A DNA stretch of 12,359 bases, from assembly GCA_041311015.1 (NCBI GenBank), contig JBFYKG010000040.1, forward strand, positions 1 through 12,359. Direction: 5' to 3'. Positions 5,656-12,252 of this stretch are shown here, piece by piece. The translations under genes were made by a program, and so were the position numbers. Below the pieces are notes generated by a model. It was not told the DNA's origin, made no database searches, and saw only the letters and a program-made list of their open reading frames with translations. Within the stretch, counting starts at the first letter, position 1; every line of letters starts with the position of its first letter. The DNA is from Fluviibacter sp041311015 (GTDB lineage: Bacteria; Pseudomonadota; Gammaproteobacteria; Burkholderiales; Rhodocyclaceae).

Positions 5656-7221
5656 ATGACGCACCGGAAGCCGCGGTTGTTTCTGGTGCTCGGAGATCAG
5701 CTTCACCCGGATCCCCACCCCCTGCTTTCGGATGTGCGCGCGCATGATTATGTGCTGATGGTTGAGGCCGTTGAAGAGGCCACGCATGTCTGGAGCCATA
5801 AAGCCAGAATCGTTTTATTCCTGTCGGCAATGCGGCATTTTGCCGAGCGCTGGAAATCGCGCTGTCGCTTGAGCTATTTACAGATCGGTCAGCACGACGC
5901 TAAAACCATTCCGGAGGCAATTGCCCAGCAGGTTGCCCGGCATCCGGAGATTGAACAACTCTGCCTGATCGAGCCGGGGGATGCCCGCCTGTCCGAGCGT
6001 ATTCTGGCGGTGTGCGATGGCCTCGGGCTGCGCGCCGACCAGATGCCAGATCCGCATTTTCTTTGCAGTCGAGAGGATTTCGAGACATGGGCCTCTCAGG
6101 GTAAGTCGCGCACCGATGCGGCGCATGGCCTGAGAATGGAGTTTTTCTATCGCTGGATGCGTCGCCGGACCGGTGCGCTGATGCAGGATGATCAGCCGGT
6201 CGGCGGCCAGTGGAATTTTGATGCGGAGAACCGGTCCGGTTTCGGCGCGGGTGGGCCGCCGCCTGTGCCGCCGCCTGTGCGCTTTATGCCGGATGCCATC
6301 ACGCAGGAAACCATGGCCGATGTAGAACGGTATTTTCCCGATCATCCCGGATCCGTAGCGTGCTTTGCCTGGCCGGTCACCGAACAGCAGGCGCGTGCTG
6401 CGCTCGACGATTTTATCGAACACCGTTTGCCGTCTTTCGGGCAGTGGCAGGATGCGATGTGGCAGGGCGAGCCCTTTCTCTGGCATTCACTGCTTTCAGC
6501 CGCGATGAATCTCAAGCTGCTGGATCCGCGCGATGTCATCGCAGCGGCTGAAGCGGCGTTGTTAGCAGGCGCTGCCCCCCTGCCCGCCGTGGAAGGATTT
6601 ATCCGTCAGGTGCTGGGCTGGCGTGAATTTGTACGGGGAATTTACTGGCGACACGCCACCGCCTGGCCAACGAGCAACGCGCTCACGGCAACCTGCCCGT
6701 TGCCGGCCTGGTACTGGAGCGGTGAGACCAACGCGGCCTGTCTGCATGCGGCTATTACGCAAACCTTGCGCTATGGGTATGCGCACCACATACAGCGCCT
6801 GATGGTGACGGGCAATTTTGCGCTGCTTGCCGGACTGGCGCCACGCGAGGTGGCTGACTGGTACCTGGCGGTGTATGTCGATGCGGTGGCCTGGGTCGAA
6901 GAGCCCAACACACTGGGCATGGCCCTGTTTGCGTTGGGCGGGCGTATGACCAGCAAGCCCTACATTGCCTCAGGTGCGTACATCAAGCGCATGAGCAACC
7001 ATTGCAAGGGGTGTGCCTATAAGCCCGAGTTACGCACCGGGCCAAAAGCCTGCCCGTTCACAACGCTCTACTGGGATTTTCTGATGCGACACGAAACCCG
7101 GTTTCGCAGCAATCCGCGTATGGCGATGGCTTATAAAAATCTGGATCGCATGGATCCAGAGGAGCGCTCGGCAATCCGGGCGTGGGCTCAGGTTCGTCTG
7201 GATAGTATGGAAACGCTCTAG
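5656..7221 (+). CDS. Iron-sulfur prokaryotic (6-4) photolyase / cryptochrome-like protein (FeS-BCP, PhrB family)
   Basis: The 521-residue protein is of the deoxyribodipyrimidine photolyase-related family, which binds FAD, a [4Fe-4S] cluster and probably a lumazine antenna and repairs (6-4) photoproducts. The N-terminal Rossmann-like domain starts with LFLVLGDQLHPD. The helical FAD domain contains LGWREFVRGIYW, AHHIQRLMVTGNFALL and a cysteine-rich end. By spacing, Cys362, Cys450, Cys453 and Cys466 equal the four cluster cysteines of Agrobacterium PhrB (350, 438, 441, 454) at a constant +12. His378, Trp402, Tyr436 and Tyr442 likewise equal PhrB His366, Trp390, Tyr424 and Tyr430. The PhrB numbers are from memory. 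All key residues are present, so repair activity is expected. A proline-rich repeat lies at residues 201-208. The gene is coupled to the flavin reductase and shares its stop with the convergent lipocalin. Confidence 0.93.
   Translation: MTHRKPRLFLVLGDQLHPDPHPLLSDVRAHDYVLMVEAVEEATHVWSHKARIVLFLSAMRHFAERWKSRCRLSYLQIGQHDAKTIPEAIAQQVARHPEIEQLCLIEPGDARLSERILAVCDGLGLRADQMPDPHFLCSREDFETWASQGKSRTDAAHGLRMEFFYRWMRRRTGALMQDDQPVGGQWNFDAENRSGFGAGGPPPVPPPVRFMPDAITQETMADVERYFPDHPGSVACFAWPVTEQQARAALDDFIEHRLPSFGQWQDAMWQGEPFLWHSLLSAAMNLKLLDPRDVIAAAEAALLAGAAPLPAVEGFIRQVLGWREFVRGIYWRHATAWPTSNALTATCPLPAWYWSGETNAACLHAAITQTLRYGYAHHIQRLMVTGNFALLAGLAPREVADWYLAVYVDAVAWVEEPNTLGMALFALGGRMTSKPYIASGAYIKRMSNHCKGCAYKPELRTGPKACPFTTLYWDFLMRHETRFRSNPRMAMAYKNLDRMDPEERSAIRAWAQVRLDSMETL
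6256..6279 (+). repeat. Perfect 12-bp in-frame tandem duplication in the photolyase gene
   Basis: The 12-mer ccgccgcctgtg occurs twice with no gap, encoding PPPV twice (residues 201-208). It lies in the linker after the QWNFDAENR motif, where family members usually have a shorter proline-containing stretch. It looks like a recent slippage duplication and probably lengthens a surface loop without breaking the fold. Confidence 0.85.
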
Positions 7222-7811
7222 TGGGCGCTTGCAGCAGGCGCGTCTGCACGGTTGACCACATCGATCATGGGCGCAATATCAAACCCCTGGGCAGATGCCG
7301 ATTGCTTGAGTCGTGAGACGATCGTGGCATCCAGTTGGGGTGTTCTCGACAGTATCCACAGATATCCCCGGCTTGGCGCGCCGATCATGACCCAGCCATA
7401 GTTAGGATCCAGGTCCATGATCCAGTAGTCGCCCCAGACCACGGGCAGCCAGGCTAGCCAGTCCGGCGCAAAACGTACGCGTAATTGACCCGGATAGCGG
7501 GCATCGGGCACCTCGGCAATGCCTCGCGCGCTGATCTGGCCATCGGCGGTTCGGCAGCTGTTAAGCACATCGATATGACCATCACTTCTGACGGTGTAGT
7601 TGGCAGTGATGTTGTCGATACACTTGCGCTCGAACCACATGGGCAGACGGGATATTTCGAACCAGCGCCCACTGTAGCGCTCGAGATCGACCGCTTGTAC
7701 GGTCGGGAGCGGTTGGCTCGGCTCGGCCTGAGAGCGCATGGGTGCCAATGCCAGTGGAATGAACAGTAGCGTTATCAGAAATTGACGGTAGCGAAGCAGA
7801 CTGAGACCCAT
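7218..7811 (-). CDS. Secreted bacterial lipocalin (Blc-like)
   Basis: This 197-residue protein has a signal peptide of about 29 residues (LITLLFIPLALA core, likely cleavage after SQA) and a lipocalin barrel. The lipocalin G-X-W motif appears in RYSGRWFEISRLPMWFERKC, followed by ITANYTVRSDG, GIAEVPD, VRFAPDW, GDYWIMDLDPNYGWVMIGAP and YLWILSRTP, all typical of Blc-type lipocalins. No Cys follows the signal peptide, so unlike E. coli Blc it is not an outer-membrane lipoprotein but probably free in the periplasm. Cys residues in WFERKC and NSCRTA could form a disulfide. The family binds fatty acids or lysophospholipids and is often linked to membrane stress. ATG 7809-7811 is chosen because AGGGA lies about 8 nt upstream and the signal peptide starts there; the frame stays open to 7964. 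Its stop shares CTAG with the photolyase stop. Confidence 0.9.
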   Translation of the reverse strand: MGLSLLRYRQFLITLLFIPLALAPMRSQAEPSQPLPTVQAVDLERYSGRWFEISRLPMWFERKCIDNITANYTVRSDGHIDVLNSCRTADGQISARGIAEVPDARYPGQLRVRFAPDWLAWLPVVWGDYWIMDLDPNYGWVMIGAPSRGYLWILSRTPQLDATIVSRLKQSASAQGFDIAPMIDVVNRADAPAASAH

Positions 7812-7853
7812 GTTAAATATCCCTACTCGAAATCCGGTTGACTTAAGCTTGCG

Positions 7854-7882
7854 GTAATACGCCTTTGGCAAAATCCACGCAA
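7854..7882 (-). promoter_or_regulatory. Candidate promoter for the lipocalin gene
   Basis: On the minus strand, TTGCGT (7877-7882) lies exactly 17 bp from TATTAC (7854-7859), with three and four consensus matches. The predicted start near 7847 leaves a 36-nt leader containing the AGGGA ribosome site. This is a modest match in an 88-bp divergent region that must also hold the promoter of the SHP operon, for which I could find only a TTGACT (7838-7843) without a good -10 partner. Confidence 0.35.
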
Positions 7883-7887
7883 CAGAT

Positions 7888-7893
7888 AAGGAG
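7888..7893 (+). promoter_or_regulatory. Strong Shine-Dalgarno AAGGAG that fixes the SHP start
   Basis: AAGGAG abuts an ATG at 7894 but lies 6 nt before a second in-frame ATG at 7900. Normal spacing therefore selects 7900. This is the best ribosome binding site in the window and suggests high translation of the cytochrome operon. Confidence 0.75.
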
Positions 7894-7899
7894 ATGATT

Positions 7900-8328
7900 A
7901 TGCATCGACCATGGTTTTTTCGCCCGCGTTGTTTTGCCATCACGTTGCTGATGCTCGGCGCCACGGGTATGGCGCAAGCCGAAACACCTCAGTCTTTTCT
8001 TGAAGAATACCGCCAAGCCGCCAAAGCCCAGAACCCGGGATTCAAGGGGTTTTCAGCGAGCGCCGGCGAGAGCTTCTACAAAAACAAGCATGGCGGTGAC
8101 TGGAGTTGCGCCAGTTGCCATACCGATAATCCCGGGGCAACGGGAAAGCATGCGGTGACCGGTAAAATCATTCAGCCGATCTCACCCAATGCCAACCCAG
8201 AGCGGTTTAGTGATGCGGCCAAGGTGAACAAGTGGTTTAAACGGAACTGTAACGATGTGCTCAAGCGGGAGTGCACAGCTGAAGAAAAAGGGAATGTTCT
8301 GACCTACCTGCTGACGGTGAAATCATGA
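7900..8328 (+). CDS. shp: SHP-type monoheme cytochrome c (DUF1924)
   Basis: This 142-residue periplasmic cytochrome is related to sphaeroides heme protein. An N-terminal signal peptide (FAITLLMLGATGMAQA, cleavage near residue 26) is followed by FSASAGESFY, a single heme site CASCH (Cys70, Cys73, His74), HAVTGKIIQPISPNANPERF and the diagnostic KWFKRNCNDVL, then CTAEEKG. In Rhodobacter SHP the Asn of this loop (Asn88) is the sixth heme ligand and is displaced when oxygen, NO or similar ligands bind; here the equivalent is Asn116. Cys117 and Cys125 may form the loop disulfide. A role as terminal ligand-binding electron acceptor is inferred from family and neighbours. The stop overlaps the next ATG (ATGA at 8325-8328). 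The start at 7900 is set by its ribosome site. Confidence 0.9.
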   Translation: MHRPWFFRPRCFAITLLMLGATGMAQAETPQSFLEEYRQAAKAQNPGFKGFSASAGESFYKNKHGGDWSCASCHTDNPGATGKHAVTGKIIQPISPNANPERFSDAAKVNKWFKRNCNDVLKRECTAEEKGNVLTYLLTVKS

Positions 8329-8813
8329 ACGCGCCACTCGGGGTGAAACATGCCTTCAGAGCGGTCGGGTGGCTGATGGGGTTGGCCTGCGTTTCAACCG
8401 GGACCCTTGCGCACGCCGGCAGCCATCAATACGGCCCCTACCCGGCCAGCTATGCCGAAGAATGTGGCAGTTGCCATGTGCCCTATCCACCGCAGCGGAT
8501 GACAGCATCGGGATGGGAAACGCAGATGCGCTCCCTGAAACAGCACTACGGTACGGATGCCAGCGTAGATGCAGTGACGAACCAGACAATTACAGCCTAT
8601 CTGTTGGCACACGCATCGCCTAAAGATAAAAGTGCGCCCACCGAACCCACGGCCCGTATGACGAAAACACGGTGGTTTATCAAGGAGCACGGCAACTCAC
8701 CGCCCAAAGGCCTGAGCTTTAGCAATTGTTCAGGCTGCCACACGCAGGCCGAGCGGGGCGATTTTGATGAGCGGACCTTAAAGACACCTGCCGGGTGGCG
8801 CCATGGCGATTGA
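8325..8813 (+). CDS. Diheme cytochrome c (DHC)
   Basis: This is a 162-residue exported cytochrome with two heme-binding sites: CGSCH (Cys47, Cys50, His51) near the N-terminus and CSGCH (Cys135, Cys138, His139) near the C-terminus. The signal peptide covers about residues 1-31 (WLMGLACVSTGTLAHA). YGPYPASYAEECGSCHVPYPP and a C-terminal region with GDFDE are typical of DHC proteins found beside SHP. It is expected to carry electrons in the periplasm between cytochrome b561 and SHP; this direction is inference from published SHP clusters as I remember them. It starts inside the SHP stop (ATGA), and its own stop lies 8 nt into the b561 gene, so translation of all three is coupled. Confidence 0.88.
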   Translation: MNAPLGVKHAFRAVGWLMGLACVSTGTLAHAGSHQYGPYPASYAEECGSCHVPYPPQRMTASGWETQMRSLKQHYGTDASVDAVTNQTITAYLLAHASPKDKSAPTEPTARMTKTRWFIKEHGNSPPKGLSFSNCSGCHTQAERGDFDERTLKTPAGWRHGD

Positions 8814-9486
8814 ACCCATGGATCTGCCGGAAGCATTAAAGGAGGGTGAGGCAGCACCCCGGTCCCGCATTCTGGTCTGGGATATCCCGACCCGTTTGTT
8901 TCACTGGTCGCTGGTGCTCTGTTTCATCGTTGCCTATCTGACCAGTGAATCGGAGCGCTTGCAGCTATGGCATGTCACGGCCGGCTATCTGTTTGGTGCG
9001 CTGCTGCTGTTCCGGTTGGTCTGGGGCGTTCTTGGCACACGCTACGCTCGATTCAGCAATTTTGTGCGTAGACCCGGTGCGGTCGTCGCTTACCTGGGCA
9101 GCTTGCTGACGCGACATCCACAACATTATGTTGGCCACAATCCGGCAGGGGCCTGGGCGATTCTGGGGATGGTGGGGTTGGGCATGCTAGCTGTGCTGAC
9201 CGGCTGGGCCAGTTTCAGCGATTACGGCGACTGGTTCGGTGAACTGCACGAGGGCATGGTGAATGTGTTGCTGCTGATTATTGCGGTTCATGTGGGAGGC
9301 GTGATGGTGTCGAGTTTGCTCCATCGCGAGAATCTGGTCCGTAGTATGGTCAACGGCTACAAGCTCGGCAACGCATCGGAGAGCATCCGTTATCCACAAT
9401 GGATCGTAGGCTTACTGTTGCTACTCGGATTAGGCCTCTTTCTATGGGCGCTCCTGACTAGCCGGCTACCGCTATTGCTGCCATAG
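8803..9486 (+). CDS. Cytochrome b561-family membrane protein
   Basis: This 227-residue integral membrane protein has a short cytoplasmic lead and a core of four helices typical of the bacterial b561 (Ni/Fe-hydrogenase b-type) family, plus a C-terminal helix (WIVGLLLLLGLGLFLWALL). Candidate heme b ligands are His34 in RLFHWSLV, His57 in LWHVTAGY, His149 in ELHEGM and His163 in AVHVGG. WDIPTRLFHW is the standard opening of this family. It probably takes electrons from the quinone pool and passes them to the diheme cytochrome. The start is ATG 8803, with GGGTGG 5 nt upstream; ATG 8818 is a possible alternative. It overlaps the DHC gene by 11 bp. A 53-bp gap separates it from the response regulator. 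Confidence 0.88.
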   Translation: MAIEPMDLPEALKEGEAAPRSRILVWDIPTRLFHWSLVLCFIVAYLTSESERLQLWHVTAGYLFGALLLFRLVWGVLGTRYARFSNFVRRPGAVVAYLGSLLTRHPQHYVGHNPAGAWAILGMVGLGMLAVLTGWASFSDYGDWFGELHEGMVNVLLLIIAVHVGGVMVSSLLHRENLVRSMVNGYKLGNASESIRYPQWIVGLLLLLGLGLFLWALLTSRLPLLLP

Positions 9487-9539
9487 CGACGCGCTTGGGG
9501 CATACTGACTGCTATTAATGGCCAGACCAAGGGGGTGCT

Positions 9540-10196
9540 GTGCGTATTCTGATTGTCGAAGATGACCCGATGCTGGGCGAAGGCCTGCAGGCTGGGTTGC
9601 GTCAGGCGGGCTTTCAGCCCGAATGGGTAAAAGACGGTGAAGCCGCCTGGCAGATTCTGCGTCACGAACCTTTTAGCGCCGTCGTGCTTGATCTGGGATT
9701 GCCCAAGCTGGACGGGCTTGAGGTGCTGAAGCGCTTGCGTTCGGAAGGCCAGAAGTTACCAGTGCTTGTGCTGACCGCGCGCGATACGGCGGATGATGTG
9801 ATTTCCGGCCTTGATTCGGGTGCCGATGACTACATGATCAAGCCCTGTGACCTAGGTGAACTGGCGGCCCGCTTGCGGGCGCTGGTGCGCCGCGCGGCCG
9901 GTGCGGCAGCACCGATCATGCAGATCGGTCTGCTGACGCTGGATCCCGCGTCGCGTGAGGTGCGCTACGACGGGCGGGAGGTGGAGTTGTCGCCGCGTGA
10001 ATTCGACCTGCTCCATGAGCTCATGCTCAATGCCGGCAAGGTGCTGACCCGGGCGCAGCTTGAGTCCAAAATCTATCCCTGGGGCGAAGAAGTCGAATCG
10101 AATGCGCTCGAAGTCCACGTGCATCACCTGCGGCGCAAAACCAGTAGCGACATTATCAAGACCGTGCGCGGTGTCGGTTACCTGATTCCCCGATGA
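9540..10196 (+). CDS. OmpR-family response regulator (QseB/PmrA-like)
   Basis: This 218-residue two-domain transcription factor has a receiver domain carrying the acidic pair Asp8-Asp9, phospho-acceptor Asp51 in VVLDLGLP, Thr79 and Lys101, followed by a winged-helix domain with LSPREFDLLHEL, VLTRAQLESKIY, ALEVHVHHLRRK and VRGVGYLI, the classic OmpR C-terminus. The overall pattern is closest to the QseB/PmrA/BasR branch. After Lys101-Pro102 there is Cys103 where Phe is usual. The start is GTG 9540, preceded by AAGGGGG about 5 nt upstream, and gives the family N-terminus MRILIVEDD. It follows the cytochrome genes on the same strand and shares ATGA with the kinase. I infer that it regulates the cytochrome operon; no binding site could be identified. 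Confidence 0.92.
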   Translation: MRILIVEDDPMLGEGLQAGLRQAGFQPEWVKDGEAAWQILRHEPFSAVVLDLGLPKLDGLEVLKRLRSEGQKLPVLVLTARDTADDVISGLDSGADDYMIKPCDLGELAARLRALVRRAAGAAAPIMQIGLLTLDPASREVRYDGREVELSPREFDLLHELMLNAGKVLTRAQLESKIYPWGEEVESNALEVHVHHLRRKTSSDIIKTVRGVGYLIPR

Positions 10197-11587
10197 TGGT
10201 TGGTTTCCGACGTTCCAAAGCGTCCGGCAGTATGCAGCTGCAGCTGCTGGCCTGGACGCTGACCTTCGTCGGTGCCGTATGGCTGGTCTTGAGCGTTGTT
10301 GCCTGGCGCGAGGCCGAGTCCGAAGCGGAAGAACTATTCGATGCCCACCTGGCGCAGACGGCCGCCCTGCTGGTGGTGCTGAGCAGCGAAGAGTCGGGCG
10401 ATCTGCCCGAAGAGCTACCATCACACCGATACGCGCGCAAGGTCGCGTTCCAGATCTGGTCTGACAAAGGCAAACTGCTGGCACGGTCAACGACGGCGCC
10501 GCGTGAACAGCTCACGGATCAGAGCAAGGGTTTTTCGGATCGCCGGATCGATGGGCGCCACTGGCGCATCTACAGCAAACAGGATGAGCGCCACCACCAT
10601 CGTATTCTGGTGGCCGAAACCTACGAGGCCAGAAATGCCGTGGGCAAAGAGCTGGCCAAGCATCTGCTGACGCCGCTGATTTTTGCCCTACCCACATTAG
10701 CGGTTGGCCTCATTCTGCTGATGCGCTCGCGCTTCCGGCCCCTGCAGCGCCTGGCCAGTTCGATCGGGCAGCGCTCTCCGGACCGGCTCGACCCGATCAC
10801 GCTGGAGGCGGTACCGCGCGAAGTGCAGCCAATTATCGAGCAGATCAACCGGCTCATGCAGCGGGTATCGGATTCCATTGAACAGGAGCGTCGCTTTACG
10901 GCCGATGCCGCGCACGAAATTCGCACGCCGCTGGCGGCGATTCGAACCTATGCCCAGGTGGCTGAAGCCGCCACCGAGTCCGGAGAGCAAAAGCGGGCGC
11001 TGGCCTCCGTGATTCAGGCCACAGACCGTGCCACGCATTTACTAGGCCAGCTTTTGACCATGGCCCGGCTGGATAACGATGCGCTAACCAATCAGTTTGT
11101 GGCCTGTGATTTGCGCAAGATTGCCGTGGGCGTGATTGCCGACATTACGCCTCATGCACTGGAAAGCGATGTGGAATGCATGCTTGATGAAGGCGTGCCT
11201 GCCTGGGTAAGGGGTGAGCCAGCATTGTTAACAGTGCTGCTACGTAACCTGATTGACAATGCCATCCGCTACTCGCCGCGTGGCACCTTTGTCGCCGTCA
11301 CCATTAAACGGGTCGAGGGGCGTGTGAAGCTGACGGTGAGCGACCAGGGGCCCGGCATACCGGAGGCCGAGCGCGAGCGTGTGTTGTCGCGTTTCACGCG
11401 GTTAGCCGGTAATGCGGCGCCGGGTTCGGGATTGGGGCTGTCGATTGCGCTCCGGATTGCCCAGATTCATGGTGCAACGCTTAGCCTACAGGATGGACCG
11501 GGTGAGTACGGTCTCAGCGCCTGTGTGGCGTTCCCTGAGGTCGCTGCCCCAGGGGATGCTGCATTGCCCGGAACTCAGGGTGCGTAA
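10193..11587 (+). CDS. QseC-like membrane sensor histidine kinase
   Basis: This 464-residue kinase is the partner of the upstream regulator. TM1 spans about residues 18-37 and TM2 about 158-177, enclosing a 120-residue periplasmic sensor. A short HAMP-like linker leads to the H-box FTADAAHEIRTPLAAI with His241. The catalytic domain has LLRNLIDNAIRYSPRG (Asn356), VSDQGPGIPEAE, an F-box-like SRFTRL and GSGLGLSIAL (411-420). All catalytic motifs are intact. The periplasmic domain resembles the QseC/PmrB 2CSK_N type and carries a His triplet at 134-136 just before the last strand. The start ATG 10193 overlaps the regulator stop (ATGA); a second ATG follows at 10196. The 3' end overlaps the convergent MASE1-like gene by 13 bp. 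The signal is unknown; a redox or small-molecule cue is only suggested by the neighbours. Confidence 0.93.
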   Translation: MMVGFRRSKASGSMQLQLLAWTLTFVGAVWLVLSVVAWREAESEAEELFDAHLAQTAALLVVLSSEESGDLPEELPSHRYARKVAFQIWSDKGKLLARSTTAPREQLTDQSKGFSDRRIDGRHWRIYSKQDERHHHRILVAETYEARNAVGKELAKHLLTPLIFALPTLAVGLILLMRSRFRPLQRLASSIGQRSPDRLDPITLEAVPREVQPIIEQINRLMQRVSDSIEQERRFTADAAHEIRTPLAAIRTYAQVAEAATESGEQKRALASVIQATDRATHLLGQLLTMARLDNDALTNQFVACDLRKIAVGVIADITPHALESDVECMLDEGVPAWVRGEPALLTVLLRNLIDNAIRYSPRGTFVAVTIKRVEGRVKLTVSDQGPGIPEAERERVLSRFTRLAGNAAPGSGLGLSIALRIAQIHGATLSLQDGPGEYGLSACVAFPEVAAPGDAALPGTQGA

Positions 11588-12186
11588 GTGCGAATCCGTT
11601 GGAATAGATTGACCAGGGCCACCGCGCCGAGCATCAGAATCATCGAACCGACGATATCGCCCGCCGCCATCGCGGCCCAGAGCCGGAAGCTTTCTGCGAT
11701 GCCGGGGTCAACATAAGACGATTCGATCCCGCGTGCCTGAAAAATTACTTGATGCAATGTGGCTGATAGCAAACCCTGCGTGAATACAATGATTAGCACA
11801 TCGCCAAAAGACAACTCGTTCAGGTCGGAGCCAATGCGTCGCCACCAGCAGACCAGAAACATCATCAGGTATGCCGAGAAGGCGGATATGGCACAGATCA
11901 AGCCGATGTGGAGGTAATCGAGCGTGGCGATATGCCCCATGTATTCGGTAGTCGACAAAAGACAGCCTGCAAACACACCGACGGCACCACGAAAACCAAA
12001 AATCAGCACGGCCAGTGTGCGGATGCCCGCTGGCAGAAACACCACTGAAACCCCAAGCGCGTAATCCAGAAAGCCCAGTTGCAGTTGCAGCAGCCACATC
12101 ACATACCAGCCAAAGAACCCGAAGAGATAGGGTGTCAGGCGGGCGTTGACGAGTCGTTCGATGGCACTTGTTGGGTTTGATAGCAT
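11575..12186 (-). CDS. Stand-alone MASE1-like integral membrane protein
   Basis: This is a hydrophobic protein of about 203 residues with six or so predicted helices. Segments such as ALGVSVVFLPAGIRTLAVL and FRGAVGVFAGCLL, and the late AAGDIVGSMILMLGAVAL, resemble the MASE1 sensor domain (the Pro-Ala-Gly after a first helix pair, and the Gly-Asp before the last helix). MASE1 is normally fused to GGDEF, EAL or kinase modules; here the frame stops right after the last helix, so no output domain is attached. Its role is unknown, and assignment rests on pattern only. ATG 12184-12186 is preferred, because the open frame further upstream to 12270 is hydrophilic and would run into the divergent gene. 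It overlaps the kinase gene by 13 bp tail to tail. Confidence 0.65.
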   Translation of the reverse strand: MLSNPTSAIERLVNARLTPYLFGFFGWYVMWLLQLQLGFLDYALGVSVVFLPAGIRTLAVLIFGFRGAVGVFAGCLLSTTEYMGHIATLDYLHIGLICAISAFSAYLMMFLVCWWRRIGSDLNELSFGDVLIIVFTQGLLSATLHQVIFQARGIESSYVDPGIAESFRLWAAMAAGDIVGSMILMLGAVALVNLFQRIRTYAP

Positions 12187-12236
12187 CTTCAGTGGTATGG
12201 CTAAGTCAAAATCTTTGCGTAAGCTTAGGATGATTT

Positions 12237-12245
12237 TGGCATAAT
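12237..12245 (+). promoter_or_regulatory. Extended -10-like element before the terminal ORF
   Basis: TGGCATAAT reads as TGn plus CATAAT, an extended -10 with one mismatch, ending 7 nt before the ATG at 12253. Its position again predicts a transcript with almost no leader. It lies in the 66-bp gap divergent from the MASE1-like gene. No -35 box is clear. Confidence 0.35.
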
Positions 12246-12252
12246 TCTGATC

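Noticed and set aside
5878..6486. 202-residue minus-strand reading frame inside the photolyase gene
   Set aside because: It is a shadow frame in GC-rich coding DNA; its translation has no family features, while the plus strand is fully conserved photolyase.
7838..7860. TTGACT plus TAATAC as a promoter for the SHP operon
   Set aside because: The two hexamers are only 11 bp apart, too close for sigma70; no other -10 lies at 16-18 bp from the TTGACT.
9852..10490. 212-residue minus-strand reading frame across the regulator-kinase junction
   Set aside because: Arg/Pro-rich low-information translation opposite two intact signalling genes; no ribosome site.
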